The notes under the pieces were generated by a model. The model saw nothing but the letters and a program-made list of their open reading frames with translations, searched no databases and was not told the DNA's origin. From Casuarius casuarius (lineage: Eukaryota > Chordata > Aves > Casuariiformes > Casuariidae), in the NCBI GenBank assembly GCA_003342895.1, contig PTFA01000276.1, forward strand, positions 948,549 through 1,012,548: a stretch of 64,000 nt of DNA. The letters run 5' to 3'. The translations under genes and the position numbers were made by a program. Numbering within the stretch: position 1 is the first letter of the stretch; the number at the start of each line of letters is the position of its first letter. This document shows positions 39,601 through 51,600 of this stretch, piece by piece.

Positions 39601-42600
39601 GTGTACGTTACTAACACATTTATTTCATATATTAGTTAAAGAAAAAAACCCAAATCCTTATCACCATTCTTTTCATTGGGGTTTTGAAAGACAAACAATG
39701 TTTATAAAGAGCCAAGAAATAAAACTCATTTAGATGCTTGCTTTATTTACTACTCAAATCCAAGTATGAGACCAATATTTCTGAAATAGTTTGGTCATCA
39801 TTTAGGAGCTGGATAGGAGCAAAGAATGACATCTGTCATTCTACTTGTCCTTTCCCAGGTGCACAGATTGCTTATGTAAATCTGTAATTCCTGCCTTGTC
39901 AGGAATCTTTCTGAGAGCCATAGCATATTCATGGTATGCAGGACTAAGTGAAATTGTTGCAAGTAATAGTTTAAAGGAGACAAATGCTAAACTGCTTACC
40001 TTTATAAAATGGATTTATTCTTGAGAGCTAAAATATTGCTAAAAGGAAGGACTCCCATATAAGCATAGCTCATCCTGTTCTCCTTATGGTACTGCTATTT
40101 CTGCTTTCTTCTTCATTCTTATTTTCTGCTTTCTCTTTTTCTAGTGTATGCAACTCCTATGTGCTATTCAGTGTCCACCAAGCCTCTCTTTTAGGAAATA
40201 TGGCCATTACTTAACAAGGCATATGGCTGTGTGAAAGCAGTTGCCTTAGGCTGTATGCTAGTTGGGTTAGCTCGGTTTACAAGAAGTCAGAAAAGCCTCC
40301 AGGCTGAATGCTGCAGAAGTTTGGCAGAAAGAGATATCTGGAAGATGCATTTTTTTTATCTTTTGGCGTTTTAATAATTGCATACACATTGTTCTGTCTC
40401 TTTTTTAATAGTCTAACCAAAAGGAGAGGATTTTTTTCAGTACAAAACAGGTGGTAGAGCTAAAAATGAAGGCTTCAGGTTGGCACAGCTGATCTTCTAA
40501 GAAGTTAATCTTAAATATAGTTAAAAAAACAGTCAAAGAAAACCCACTTTCACTGTCACTTTTCTTCAAAACTGTCCTCTTCTGTATCACCTCCGATGTA
40601 CTCTAACTTGATTAGTGGTTAGGCAAAGGGTGAAGTTGTTAATTGAAGGTCGCTAAATGAAGAATAAATCATTTACTGGAAGTAACCTGAAAGCCAATTC
40701 TCTAATGTCGTGTTTATCCCTTAATAGCTCTGAAGATTTCAGCCTTGTTTAAAAAAAAAAAATAATAATAAAAGTAACTTGCAATACCTAGCTTTTCACC
40801 AGGAGAATGAAACTGAAATTAAGACCTTTTTTATCAGTTGTGTTTAAATTGATTCAAAGTATTTATGTAAGTTTACCTACTTAGTAATAATAGTACAGAA
40901 TGAATACTATTCTATAGGAAGAGTATTTTTAAATTACATAAATTAGAAAATGATGAATCGGATGGAACATATTGCACCTTTGTTAGATATTTGAAAATAT
41001 TAGAACCCTAGAATAAGGTAGAACTACAATAAAACCCCAAAAGTTATTTCAAAAGAACTCTGCGCTTTCAACATATCCGCATTTTGTATAAATGTTGAGG
41101 CTTTGTGGAAGAGTTTTGACTGAAGTTGGAGTTCTGTAAATATAACTAAGCTATATCTGGCAATTAATCCTAATGGCAGGACAAAATAAATATACTTGAT
41201 TACTGCTCAGAATTATATGAGCTGGAAGAGGGAGGGTTGCTGTCTTTCTGACCTATACATCAAAAATATCTTTTCATTTAGAGGATTTCTGTTCTCTATC
41301 TTGATGATTCTTTTTTCTTAAAGCTCTGTAAAATGTTTATCTTTAGCTTATTAGTTATGTCCTTTCTTCTCTCCTCCCTTTCCTCCTCCTTCCTGAAGTC
41401 TTCTTCTGAAGCTGAGCTATGTCCTGTAGAATTGGGAGTCAAATTGGGGCAAGTATTTCTGATCTCTTCTTACTTTAGGATGCAGACCATCTTTCCTATA
41501 GGATGCAGACCATCTGCCTGAGAATTTGTATGCAGAGGAATTTTCCCCCACTCTAGGGGGTAAATCTAACTATTCAGCCGAGCTCTTGCTGCTTCTGTGA
41601 TCTTCAGAATTTCACTTAATTCCAGGATACGTTGTCTCTCAAAGAAAAGCAATGGGGGCTAAATACTTTCATACATTTGAACTGAAATAGTGTGCCAAGG
41701 TGATGAAAGTGTTTGTGCGTTGTTATATAAGAAATGATCAAAGTAAAAATTCAGTGTTAAAGGCTGCTAACTGCTCTATTTCTATTCAGCAGATAGAAAT
41801 TAATTCAACATGTTTCAGTTTCTAATGCAATCAGTCTTAAATACATGTATTATACAGCTGTATCACATCCTACATATGTTCTCTTTCCTCATTCCTCTCA
41901 TTCCAAGAGAACTGTAAGCTGCCTTGTCACTGAAAAATATAGAAAAATTTAAAGGAAAAAATATTTTTTCCTGTTTCAAATCTTATCTGAAAAACAAGTC
42001 CCAACTTTGGAAATATGCTTTGTGCTATTGAAATTGAATAATATTTGGCATTTGGTAAAAACGCCTTTAATTTATAGGTCTGTGAGTAAGAATTAATTGC
42101 TGATGTCACTGTTCCCTTTTTTGTCATGCATATATATGAAGGGGAAATAGTGATTTAACGCTTGCTGCAGCTGATCTTGTATTAAGCATTATTTTTTTCA
42201 AAGTAAAGTTCAGCCCCTTCTGACATTGAGTACTTCTGTTGTGTGAATGATGATCAGACTGCATTACCAACCCACAGCTTTGCAACTAAATATAAATACT
42301 TCCTATTGCATTTGGTCTGAGATATAACTTTGTACTTTGGAATATGGGAATGCATTTGCAAAAATAACTGGTAGAAGCTTTTGAGATATTGAGAGCTTTG
42401 TTAGTTATTTCCATCCAGGACAAGCCTTCAGCTTCTAATTTGGTGCATCTGTTGTTCTGTATATGCTCTTACAGCTATAGCTGCTCTTTACATGAGAACA
42501 TGTGAAGTCCTAAAGCATAGTAAATTAATTCTGTTTTATGCTCTTACAGGCAACTACAGAAAAAAATGCCTCTTAGAAACTAAGCCAACTCCATCTTAAA

Positions 42601-45600
42601 ACTACGAGACTTTTCTGTTCCATGTGTCTGGGTCTCTGTTCCACCAGCTCAGGTTTAGAAACCTTCTGGTTTCCCATATCAATTTCACTCTGATTGTTCA
42701 TTTGTTTTACAATTTCATTCTTGTCCTCTCTCCTGTGTGTAGCTGTTCCCTATCATCTTTCCTGCTGGTTTTTATAGAGCTACCATATCCCTCTCTTAAT
42801 CCATTTGTTAGACTAAACAAACTCTTCTTTTTCCCTCTGTTATAGCAGGTTTTCCTTTTCCCCTGATTTTATTAATAGATCTTCTTGAATTAGTTTCAGT
42901 TTGAATCTCTATCCTCCCCCCGCCCCAGATGACAGCATGCAGAACTATATTTAGAGTTCAAATTGAGATCTCTTCATGGCCTTGCACAATGTCATGATTA
43001 TCAGCTTGATTCTCTTGGAAATGTCTGTGGCTACACTCTAGGGTTCCACCAACCCTTTTTGCAGCTGCCTAATGCCCCATTGATCAACTAATGCCCTGAA
43101 CAGCTGAGTTAGTGACCAATGATTCTTTAGGGAAATTGAAGTATACAACTTCACACTGTGGCATCTCAGTCCTCTTCTATTTTTCCAGTCCTCAAGGCTA
43201 TGTCTGTGGGTTTTTCTCCTCTCTTGAGTGTCCTAATAATTCACTGTATTGATTGTGACTCCTGTTTTCTGTTGTATCAGCCAACTTGGTCAACACATTT
43301 TTCCTAAGCTTTGTGTTAAGGTTGCTGTTTAAAAAATACTGAACAGGATCAGTCCCAAAATAGGTCTTTGAGCACTTCTGTCAGTAATTTTCAGCCTAAT
43401 GCATAGCAAAGAAAGCTTGTTTTTTGTGATGTAAACTGCTGTTGGCAAAAATCCATGCAGCATGTTACTATATTTACCGCCATGTTCGATTCTCTCCTTC
43501 AAAAGTTGTGCTAAAGCTTTGCATAATACTGAGCTTAGGTTAAAGACCTCAGATTGTCTGATCTTTTTTCCCCTTCTTTGAGTATTATATATTTGCTGTC
43601 TTTCAGTGATGTTGTACCAGTCCAGCCTGTTAGGCTTATTAAAAATCACCAGACTTGTGATTAAATGTGCCAGTTCCTTTGGAATTCTGAGGTGATAAAG
43701 TGTTTTTTCCTCCACTCCCAAATTCTAATTTGCATACATTAAGATTGGCCAGGATCCCAGCAGTAGCCATTATGCCAATACACAGAAGTTTAAGAACTGC
43801 TGCTGTTATGGTTACCTAAGAAAAACCATATCTGTTGTCTCTAAATACATCATACGTAGTTAAATTTAAATATACAAATGTAAAAGTAGAGCATTCAAAA
43901 CCTGAAGCTCACCTGGCACTAATGTTGAGATATGACTTTAAAAGGATAATATTTTGAGAGTTAGATACTAGTTTTATTTGTCCAGCAGGAAACAAGAGCC
44001 AATAGCAGTACATTAAACAGAGAATACAGTAGATAATCTTGGTGGCTAAACTGTGACTTTTCTATAAAGTATGTTCTGGTTTAGCAAAATAATGATTGTT
44101 GGATATGTCTACATAGCTGTCATAATTGCAGTTTTTTGGGGCATTTGGTAGAGCCCATTGTACATTTGAAATGGGATAGAGGAAAGCTATGCTAGCTTCT
44201 GTTCTATGCTTTTGGTGAAGAATAGAAGGTTTGAACAACAATTACTTTTTCTTTTATTGATTATAGCACACAGAAGTATATAGGAGGGGAAATAGAGCAG
44301 GAATAAGTTTTACTGATGAATAAGCAAGGAGTTTATTTCCAGCCTGTGGCATCACTTTAAAAATTCTGAAAGTGCTGTCTAGAGTGGGGTAATTGCTTTT
44401 GCTTTCAGAGACTTTTTTTATTGTGATGTTGCTGTGAATTTACTTGCAATCTTGTTTATTGAAAATTTGCAGGGCATAAGCAAAGAAGATTTTTAGTAGT
44501 ATCTATTTTGGGCTATTTTTCATTTTTGCATAAATGAACAATGATGATACAACTGGGGGCTTAATTAGTTACATGTATCCAATTTTGCTGAAACTTTCGC
44601 AAAGCACAGCCTGTTTTAGGATGCATTTATGTCAGTCTTCTTGCCTTTATATATTAGTTATGATCTAAAAACTGTATTTCTGCATTACTGAAAGTACAAA
44701 GGAGAAGAAAAAACAAGAACCTCTCTCTCTGAAATAATTTTAGATGTCCAAGGAGTCATTGCTGTTCTGATAAGAATTTTTAAGTATATCTGCTGTATTT
44801 CTCCTGTATTTTTACAGATTGTCTAGTTAACAGAAAAGAATTCAGATTTATGAAAAATATTGAACTTACTCTGGGCAAGGTATTTGTATAGGTTTTTTTT
44901 GTAAATCACCCATATTTTAAAAGTTGTTTGCATAAAACAACAATTCTAAAATAATAATTTTTGTTGAGACCAGTATACCACGTATACTTAAAGTTAAATA
45001 ACACTCCCTTTAGCTTTGTTTTTAAGGTGATTTGTAAACATCTCAATGGCTAAAAGTTTTTACAGTTGAGAAATGAAATGTTTTCCTACAAGTTCAACAA
45101 ATATTTGATAAAATGGTACAGTAAATATTTTACCATTATGATTTTTTTCCTTCAGTATTGGTGGACTAGTCTGTGCATCTCTCTTCCAAATTAAAACCTG
45201 CTTTTTCAGTTCCGGTATAGTGATATGGATGCTTAGCACAAGCATGTTCACACCAGCAATTAGAAGTGGTGCTGGGCTGAGTATTTGCTGTGTATTACTA
45301 TATTAAACTTGAATTAACCCTGCCAGACATAATGGAAGAAGCAACAACTGCTTCAGGCCAATACTTCTTGTTAAATACTGGAAGAAAATTGCTAGTTCAG
45401 ATGCAGCCTGTAACTCCCAGGCAGCAGAGATTGAAAATGTTTCCCTAGTAGCCTCTTTGCCCTATACATAAGGAATTAGATATTTATATCTCCAATCTTT
45501 TAGGATGAGACAGTAGAATGTGAAACAAAGTCACAAAGCTGTGAACATTTCTAAACTCTGTCACCAAAGGCAGTCTTTAAATTCACAGAAGTAGCTTATT

Positions 45601-48600
45601 AAAAGAGTGTAATGCAGTGGGTTCAGGCTAAAGCCAATGAAGTGTGGGTTTGCATATATATAGTTTAGCATATGAATGGAGGTTAGCTTTTACTGCTTTC
45701 AACTGAGAAATTTGACTGCATACATGTGTTGCAAAGAAAAACTAGCAACTGTCTAGCTATTTTCCTTGTCCTCAAAGGAAAATATTAACTGGGGCCTCAT
45801 GCAGTGTTTGACTGAAGACTCCTCAAAAGGGGAGTGGAGTTGCTCATATGTGCAACTTTATTTTTAGATATTAGTGTGTGTGTGTGTATATATATATAGT
45901 ATAGTGTATAGTAGTATAGTATATATTAATATATTACATTATAATGTAATTATATTGATATTATATTAGTAATATATTAATAATATATAATGTATAATTA
46001 TTGTGATATATTATACAATTATATATAATATAATATTAATAGCATTATATTGATATATTAATGTATGTTACAGTAATGTAACTATTAATATATTATATAT
46101 TATTAATATATACTATACTATAATATATAACTATATAGTCTATATTATATAGTCTATATTAGTGTGTGTGTATATATATATTTTTAGATATTAAATATAC
46201 TATTTAAAAACAGCCCTGCTATAAAACTGTTAAAAACTGAGCAGGTATCTGGAGTTGATGAGCTGTGTCAGAAGGATGGGGTGGCATAATTTCTTCCTAG
46301 TGTGTGAAGAATTGGTATCTTAGTGGGAAAATCATGTTTCTCTTCTCCAGTATTCCTAAACGATTTGCATTTTCAGAGGCTAGTCTCATTCTGAGGTGTG
46401 AATGGGGTGGTCTAATACCAAAAGAGATTATGACCTGTGATTCTGCTGTTGATGTGTTAAGTTCATCATTAGGAACATAAAGTGCAACATCTGCAGTCTC
46501 CAAAGAGAAAGGACTATTATTCTTGCTTCCTAGAGAAGATTGTTCTTTCTGTCTGTCGTATTTTGAGAATCCTTTATATTGAAGACCTGGATCTAATCAT
46601 AAACCTCCTGCTGTTTCTTATTATCCAAGACTACAATGAATCTGGGAGGGAGAAGATTTATAGTGGGTAATGTGAACATTTGAAGTTTTGGGAAACAGAA
46701 GATAATGTTATAAGAGGGCCTTAAACTGAAGGGGTAAAAATCAGTAGAACCTGGTTTGAGACATCTAATGAAACACAGGCTCCCAGGTCCTGCCCGTGCA
46801 TCAGGAAGTGCACCCGCCGGCAGGGCTGGTGCTCCTCAGTATGAAAAAAGAATTACCCTGATGTTAAAACTATGAGCTGCTGCTAGGCAAGATCTGGGTT
46901 GGAGGGAAGATGCAGAGAATACAGGGAATTGAAGTGCTGCGGCAGATGGGGATAGTAAGTAATTTCCTATACGTACCATGTACTCTTGCACAAAATCAGT
47001 GCCGTACAAGCCACAAGATGCCACGTAAGTACCTTCTAGTGAAGGTGTTCACTTGAAGTACGAGACTTCTCCCTGTATAATCCAGTTCTTGGATTCAGAA
47101 GTCTAACCCACAAATGACTGCTCAAATCTGAGGAAGCTACAACAAACACACAAATTTTTGTTTTATCACAGATTCCTGTCTCAGGATGCAGATGGGGTCA
47201 GAAGGCTAGGAAATCCTTTGCAGTTATATTCTAAATTAACAGCAGTGATATTACTGTTAACTGGATTTAAAGGCCTTGAAGTTGGGTAAAACGAAGAGAT
47301 AGCTGAGCAGCTTCAAGAAGCTTTTGAGCAAGCATGCAGAAATGTTCTTACACTTGCTCTGTTTTTGTAGTTATGTTTTCTGGTCATAATAGCAAAACTC
47401 CAAACAGTATGATTTTATTGTCATGAATAAAGGTACTGATACACCATGGACCAATAGAAGGACCCATCATTTTCCTAGTACTGGAAGACGAGATCAAGCA
47501 AATACAAATTTTGCCAAAAATTGCCTGGGCGGCTGATGCAAGTATGAGACTTTTTTCTCCTCATGCTAGAGGAGAGGCAGAACTGGTTCCAGAATACTCC
47601 TTTGAAGGCAGGCTTATTGTTGTCTTATTTTAGAGCACATTTTTCTTCGAGTACAGGAGTGCAAAATTAGGTTTCTAGTGCTTTGTAATTCTGGACACTT
47701 GCAGTTCCCTGAAGCCTAGTCTGAACTGGATTTGATAAGGGCTTGTTGTACAGTTACCGTAGTGCTAACACAAGTGGGGAGGATATCCCGAAGGATATTA
47801 GGGTACTCTTTTGGCATTGTTAAAGGGTTGGGTTTTCTGGGAAGGCAGAGAGAGGAGGTTCCCCTCAAACAGTTGTTACCCGATGGTAACTATTGCTTGC
47901 AATACTGGGATAGGTTGACCTCTGCTGTGCTTCAAGGTGACTGCTAAGTTGTTCATAGATGCAGCAGATCACTACTTTTGAATGTATCCATAAATGAGAG
48001 AATGTTTTGAGAGAGAAACAAATTTTATTTTCAGACTTCCTATCTTTACTTAATATACTTATTACTTAATAAGAATTAAGTTTTTTGTCTGTGTCCTTAC
48101 AACATATTTGATTGAGCAGCTTCAGGAAAGACTAGTCTGTTCACTCTACTCTTTCCTGAGTCAGGGAGCTTACTGCCCTATTCCCTCGTGTGGGAGGGCT
48201 GCTAGGTGGGTCACGTGAAGGATTTTTGTCCTTATGACCCTGTCTGTATTTAAGCCAAACTCAGTTACTGTATTTCATTTAGTGAAGAGATAGTCTTGTC
48301 AGTTCTGTCCTAGTCAACAAAATTCTGTTGGGGACTGTACACTGCTTGAATGCCAAGACTGCTTTGAACTTATCTTGGACAAGCAGTCTAGTTCAGAGAT
48401 TTAGAGGTTATTTTATCTTGCACAAAAATTTACTGAAAGAGAGGTCAAACTGCCTTCTAATAGAAAATATCAAAATGAATTAAGAAGCTGACTAGAAAGA
48501 GAATGTGAAAGGAAATCCAAGAGGAATTTAAAGGTCATTTTTACCATATGGAAGACGACAGGTATTCTTCTAAGGCTTTTCATAAGAATATGTGATATCG

Positions 48601-51600
48601 CTCGATACGTAGGCCTGTATTAGAAATTCAGCATCTTAATTTTTGTGTACTAATCCTGCCTTTCTTCATTTCCTGGGTACTTTTGTATATGAGGTTAATA
48701 TACACTCATTATGAATCCAATTAGATGCTTTAAAATCTATAGGATGCAGGAAAAAAGCATGTTCAAGCAGGTGCAGAAAAGTGGATGACATCCTGTTTGT
48801 TAGCTACTTCACCAAAACCAAACCCCAGTGATTAAGAGAATAACGTACTGATTTCTGGTTTAAAACATATTTGTATTCTTGAACAAAAATTATTCTGAAC
48901 TTCTAGATCCCTTTTTATAAACTAGAAGCTTAGCAATATAAACAAGTACTGAGATTGTGTTTGTCATAAAATACTGTAGATTGTGATAATATGTTATTCC
49001 TTTCTGTTACAGATTAACTAAACTCCAGATACTGGAACTTAGAGAAAATCAGTTAAAAATATTGCCAAAGTAAGTACAGATGAAATTGATTTTAAATACT
49101 TTCTAGATTTTTTTCTCAGTTTTAATAATAATATTTTACTAATTAGTTTTACTAGTAATATTTTACTAATTTTACTAATAATATTTTACTAATAATTTGG
49201 TGCTTGGTGATTCTGTAACAAGAAACTCCTTCCCTTCAGACCGCTGAAATTACATTTCCCTTCAAATTGACTGATCTTCTTATCCAGGGATTTGCCTGAA
49301 TTTTTTCTGGTACCCCGTTCTGTACACCAAGATGTCTGTCTCTATCCAGCTCTGTGGATTTCTGATCCACTGGTAGAGCTTTCGAGTCAGCACGTGGGCC
49401 TTTCAGGATGATCGTTTTGAGGTGTCTGTTTTCCATGTAATGCACTGTATTGGTGCCCAGATACCTAGTGGCTGAGTGCCTGAAACTTAGACTAGTTAAG
49501 TACCAAGATCTCTAAATGAAATGTGGGATTTGAGATGCTCATTCAGAATGACTGAGGGAGCACTGTTCACACCACATAAACGATTTTTTTTATTAATGTA
49601 CTTCACTGCTGAAAAAGTAATATTTTTGTATTGAGTTGCATGGAATCTGTTTATGCAGTATGTATTCTATAACATTCCAGGCTTGTTTAATGTAGCAGAA
49701 GCATTTTCTTCAGCCATGTTGTCTGTAATTGTAAAATAGTTTTAGAAATTGTTGTAGGATTTGTTTTAGCAGTAAAATTGAATTGTGTCTATCTCTTAAT
49801 ATGTTTCTAAGCCCTACCTTGCACAACTGACTCTTGTTTCACCAAACAAACCCAGGGTGACAATGTTATGTTTCTTGTGGATCTGTGAGCTAGAGCAATG
49901 CTCTGGATTTTCTGACTTGGACCTAGAGGTCTGAGTACATAACAGAAGTCTGAAGGTCAGTAAGGAGAAGGACAGAGATCCCAACAATGGGGCATGAATA
50001 ACCAGCCCTGTAGTCCTGAATATGTTGTGATGTGCAGTAAAATGTGTCCTCCTTTAGCAACAGAGATCGGTGAAAGGAGGTACTGCTGTCAGATGTTTGG
50101 AGGTAGAAGAGAAGGAGCTAAGAAGTGAATATTCACACTGTCCAGCTCATGTGGTTGCGGAGACTTGCATGCAGTAGGCTGAAGTGTGAATTGCCAGCCC
50201 TTCAAGTACAAAAACAAGTTTTTCTAGTGACTCCGGTTAATAATGCACTTAAGAAACAAACAAGCATGTTTAACTGGACATCCCTTCTGACAGAATTGTG
50301 TGCGACTTCTTGTATTGTGTCTAGATACCATACTATGTCCACTATATAAAAATGCCAAAACTCAAATCTGGAATGAAATGTAGCACCAGCAAGAGTAAAT
50401 TTAAATCTTTCAAATACGAGATGTTCTGTTACTCATTCGTGTGATGTAAATTCTTCTTCATCCTTCTCTATTCTTTGTGATATCATTTATTTTCAGTAGC
50501 AAAATTAGAGGACATGTAATTTGGGATACTGGCTGTGTAAATTAAGTTACTCCTAACTGAAGAACAGTAGCTATGATTAAAACAAACGTATAGCTAACAC
50601 AAATTTTGTTTATGAAATTACCCTGACCTTAATTGCTATAATTAATGCTAACAGCATGAATTATGTACAGTTTTTTTTTTTTTAAGTAGTTTACAGAGGA
50701 CCCTTGTCTTGATAAGAGACATTTACAGGAATGCTGTAATGTATTCTAGGCTAAATGCTACTACTGTTGAAGTTGCTGGGAATTTTTCCTGTTGACTTCA
50801 GTGTTTCCAGGGTTTCACTCTAGCTGCATAACTAAACTCAGCTGTTGTGAAGATGTCCTCTGTAGTATCTCCATCATGATCTACAATACAGGCTGAACTG
50901 CCACCTTAATAGTTCTCTTCTGGTACTCTTGTGGTTTTTAATTAAGTGAGATTAAAGCTATTGAGACTGCTTATTTTTAATTTAAACACATAATTAAACA
51001 TTCTGCTACACTGAGGCACTAGAAAAATACATCGTTTATGTATGATGTACACTGGGGAGAAAAATTTATTGTGGTGTGAATAGTATGCAAGAGGTGAATC
51101 TGCCTTTCAGCAAAATGCATCTGTTCAGCAACTGACCTAACCAACAAAGTGGTCTATGGCCTTGCTTTTAGCTATTAAGTCAAAACAGAAACCAATGTAT
51201 AATTCTAACTTTCATGGTTTTTAGAACCCGACTATGCGTTTCAAACGGAACATGGTCTACAGCTTTAAACAGTGTAGCTTTAAACTGTAGCTCAGAAAAT
51301 CAAATGTTTCGTTGAAGCTAAAGACATGTAGCAGTACATGCTAATATTTTTACTATAAAATCAAAAAAAAATTCTTATTTCATGGCCACTTTTTCCTTTT
51401 TCAATATTTTCATTATTAGGGCTACTTCTTTCATTTTTTGTAATCATAGATGTATTTGGACTAACTTCTACAACATCAACGTAGCCTTCCTGCTAAATGC
51501 AACATGCACATTATTTTTAACACTGAAGCATAAAGCACTTGAAAGACTGTTAATCAAAATGGGTTATCAATGCCAACATACTGAATCAACCTTGTTTTGT

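Larger units (their letters stand above)
39508..49012 (+). other. ERBIN intron between coding exons 4 and 5 (9505 bp)
   Basis: Phase-2 intron. Holds a 23-bp tandem duplication (41476-41515), an antisense CR1-like LINE remnant (about 42780-43721), the AT-palindromic island (45870-46195) and a short GC-rich patch (about 46785-46840). The remainder is unremarkable AT-rich sequence. Confidence 0.9.

Noticed and set aside
49236..49445. 69-codon charged open frame on the minus strand after coding exon 5
   Set aside because: Looks somewhat protein-like but matches nothing I know and has no supporting context. Too short to claim as a retroposed fragment.
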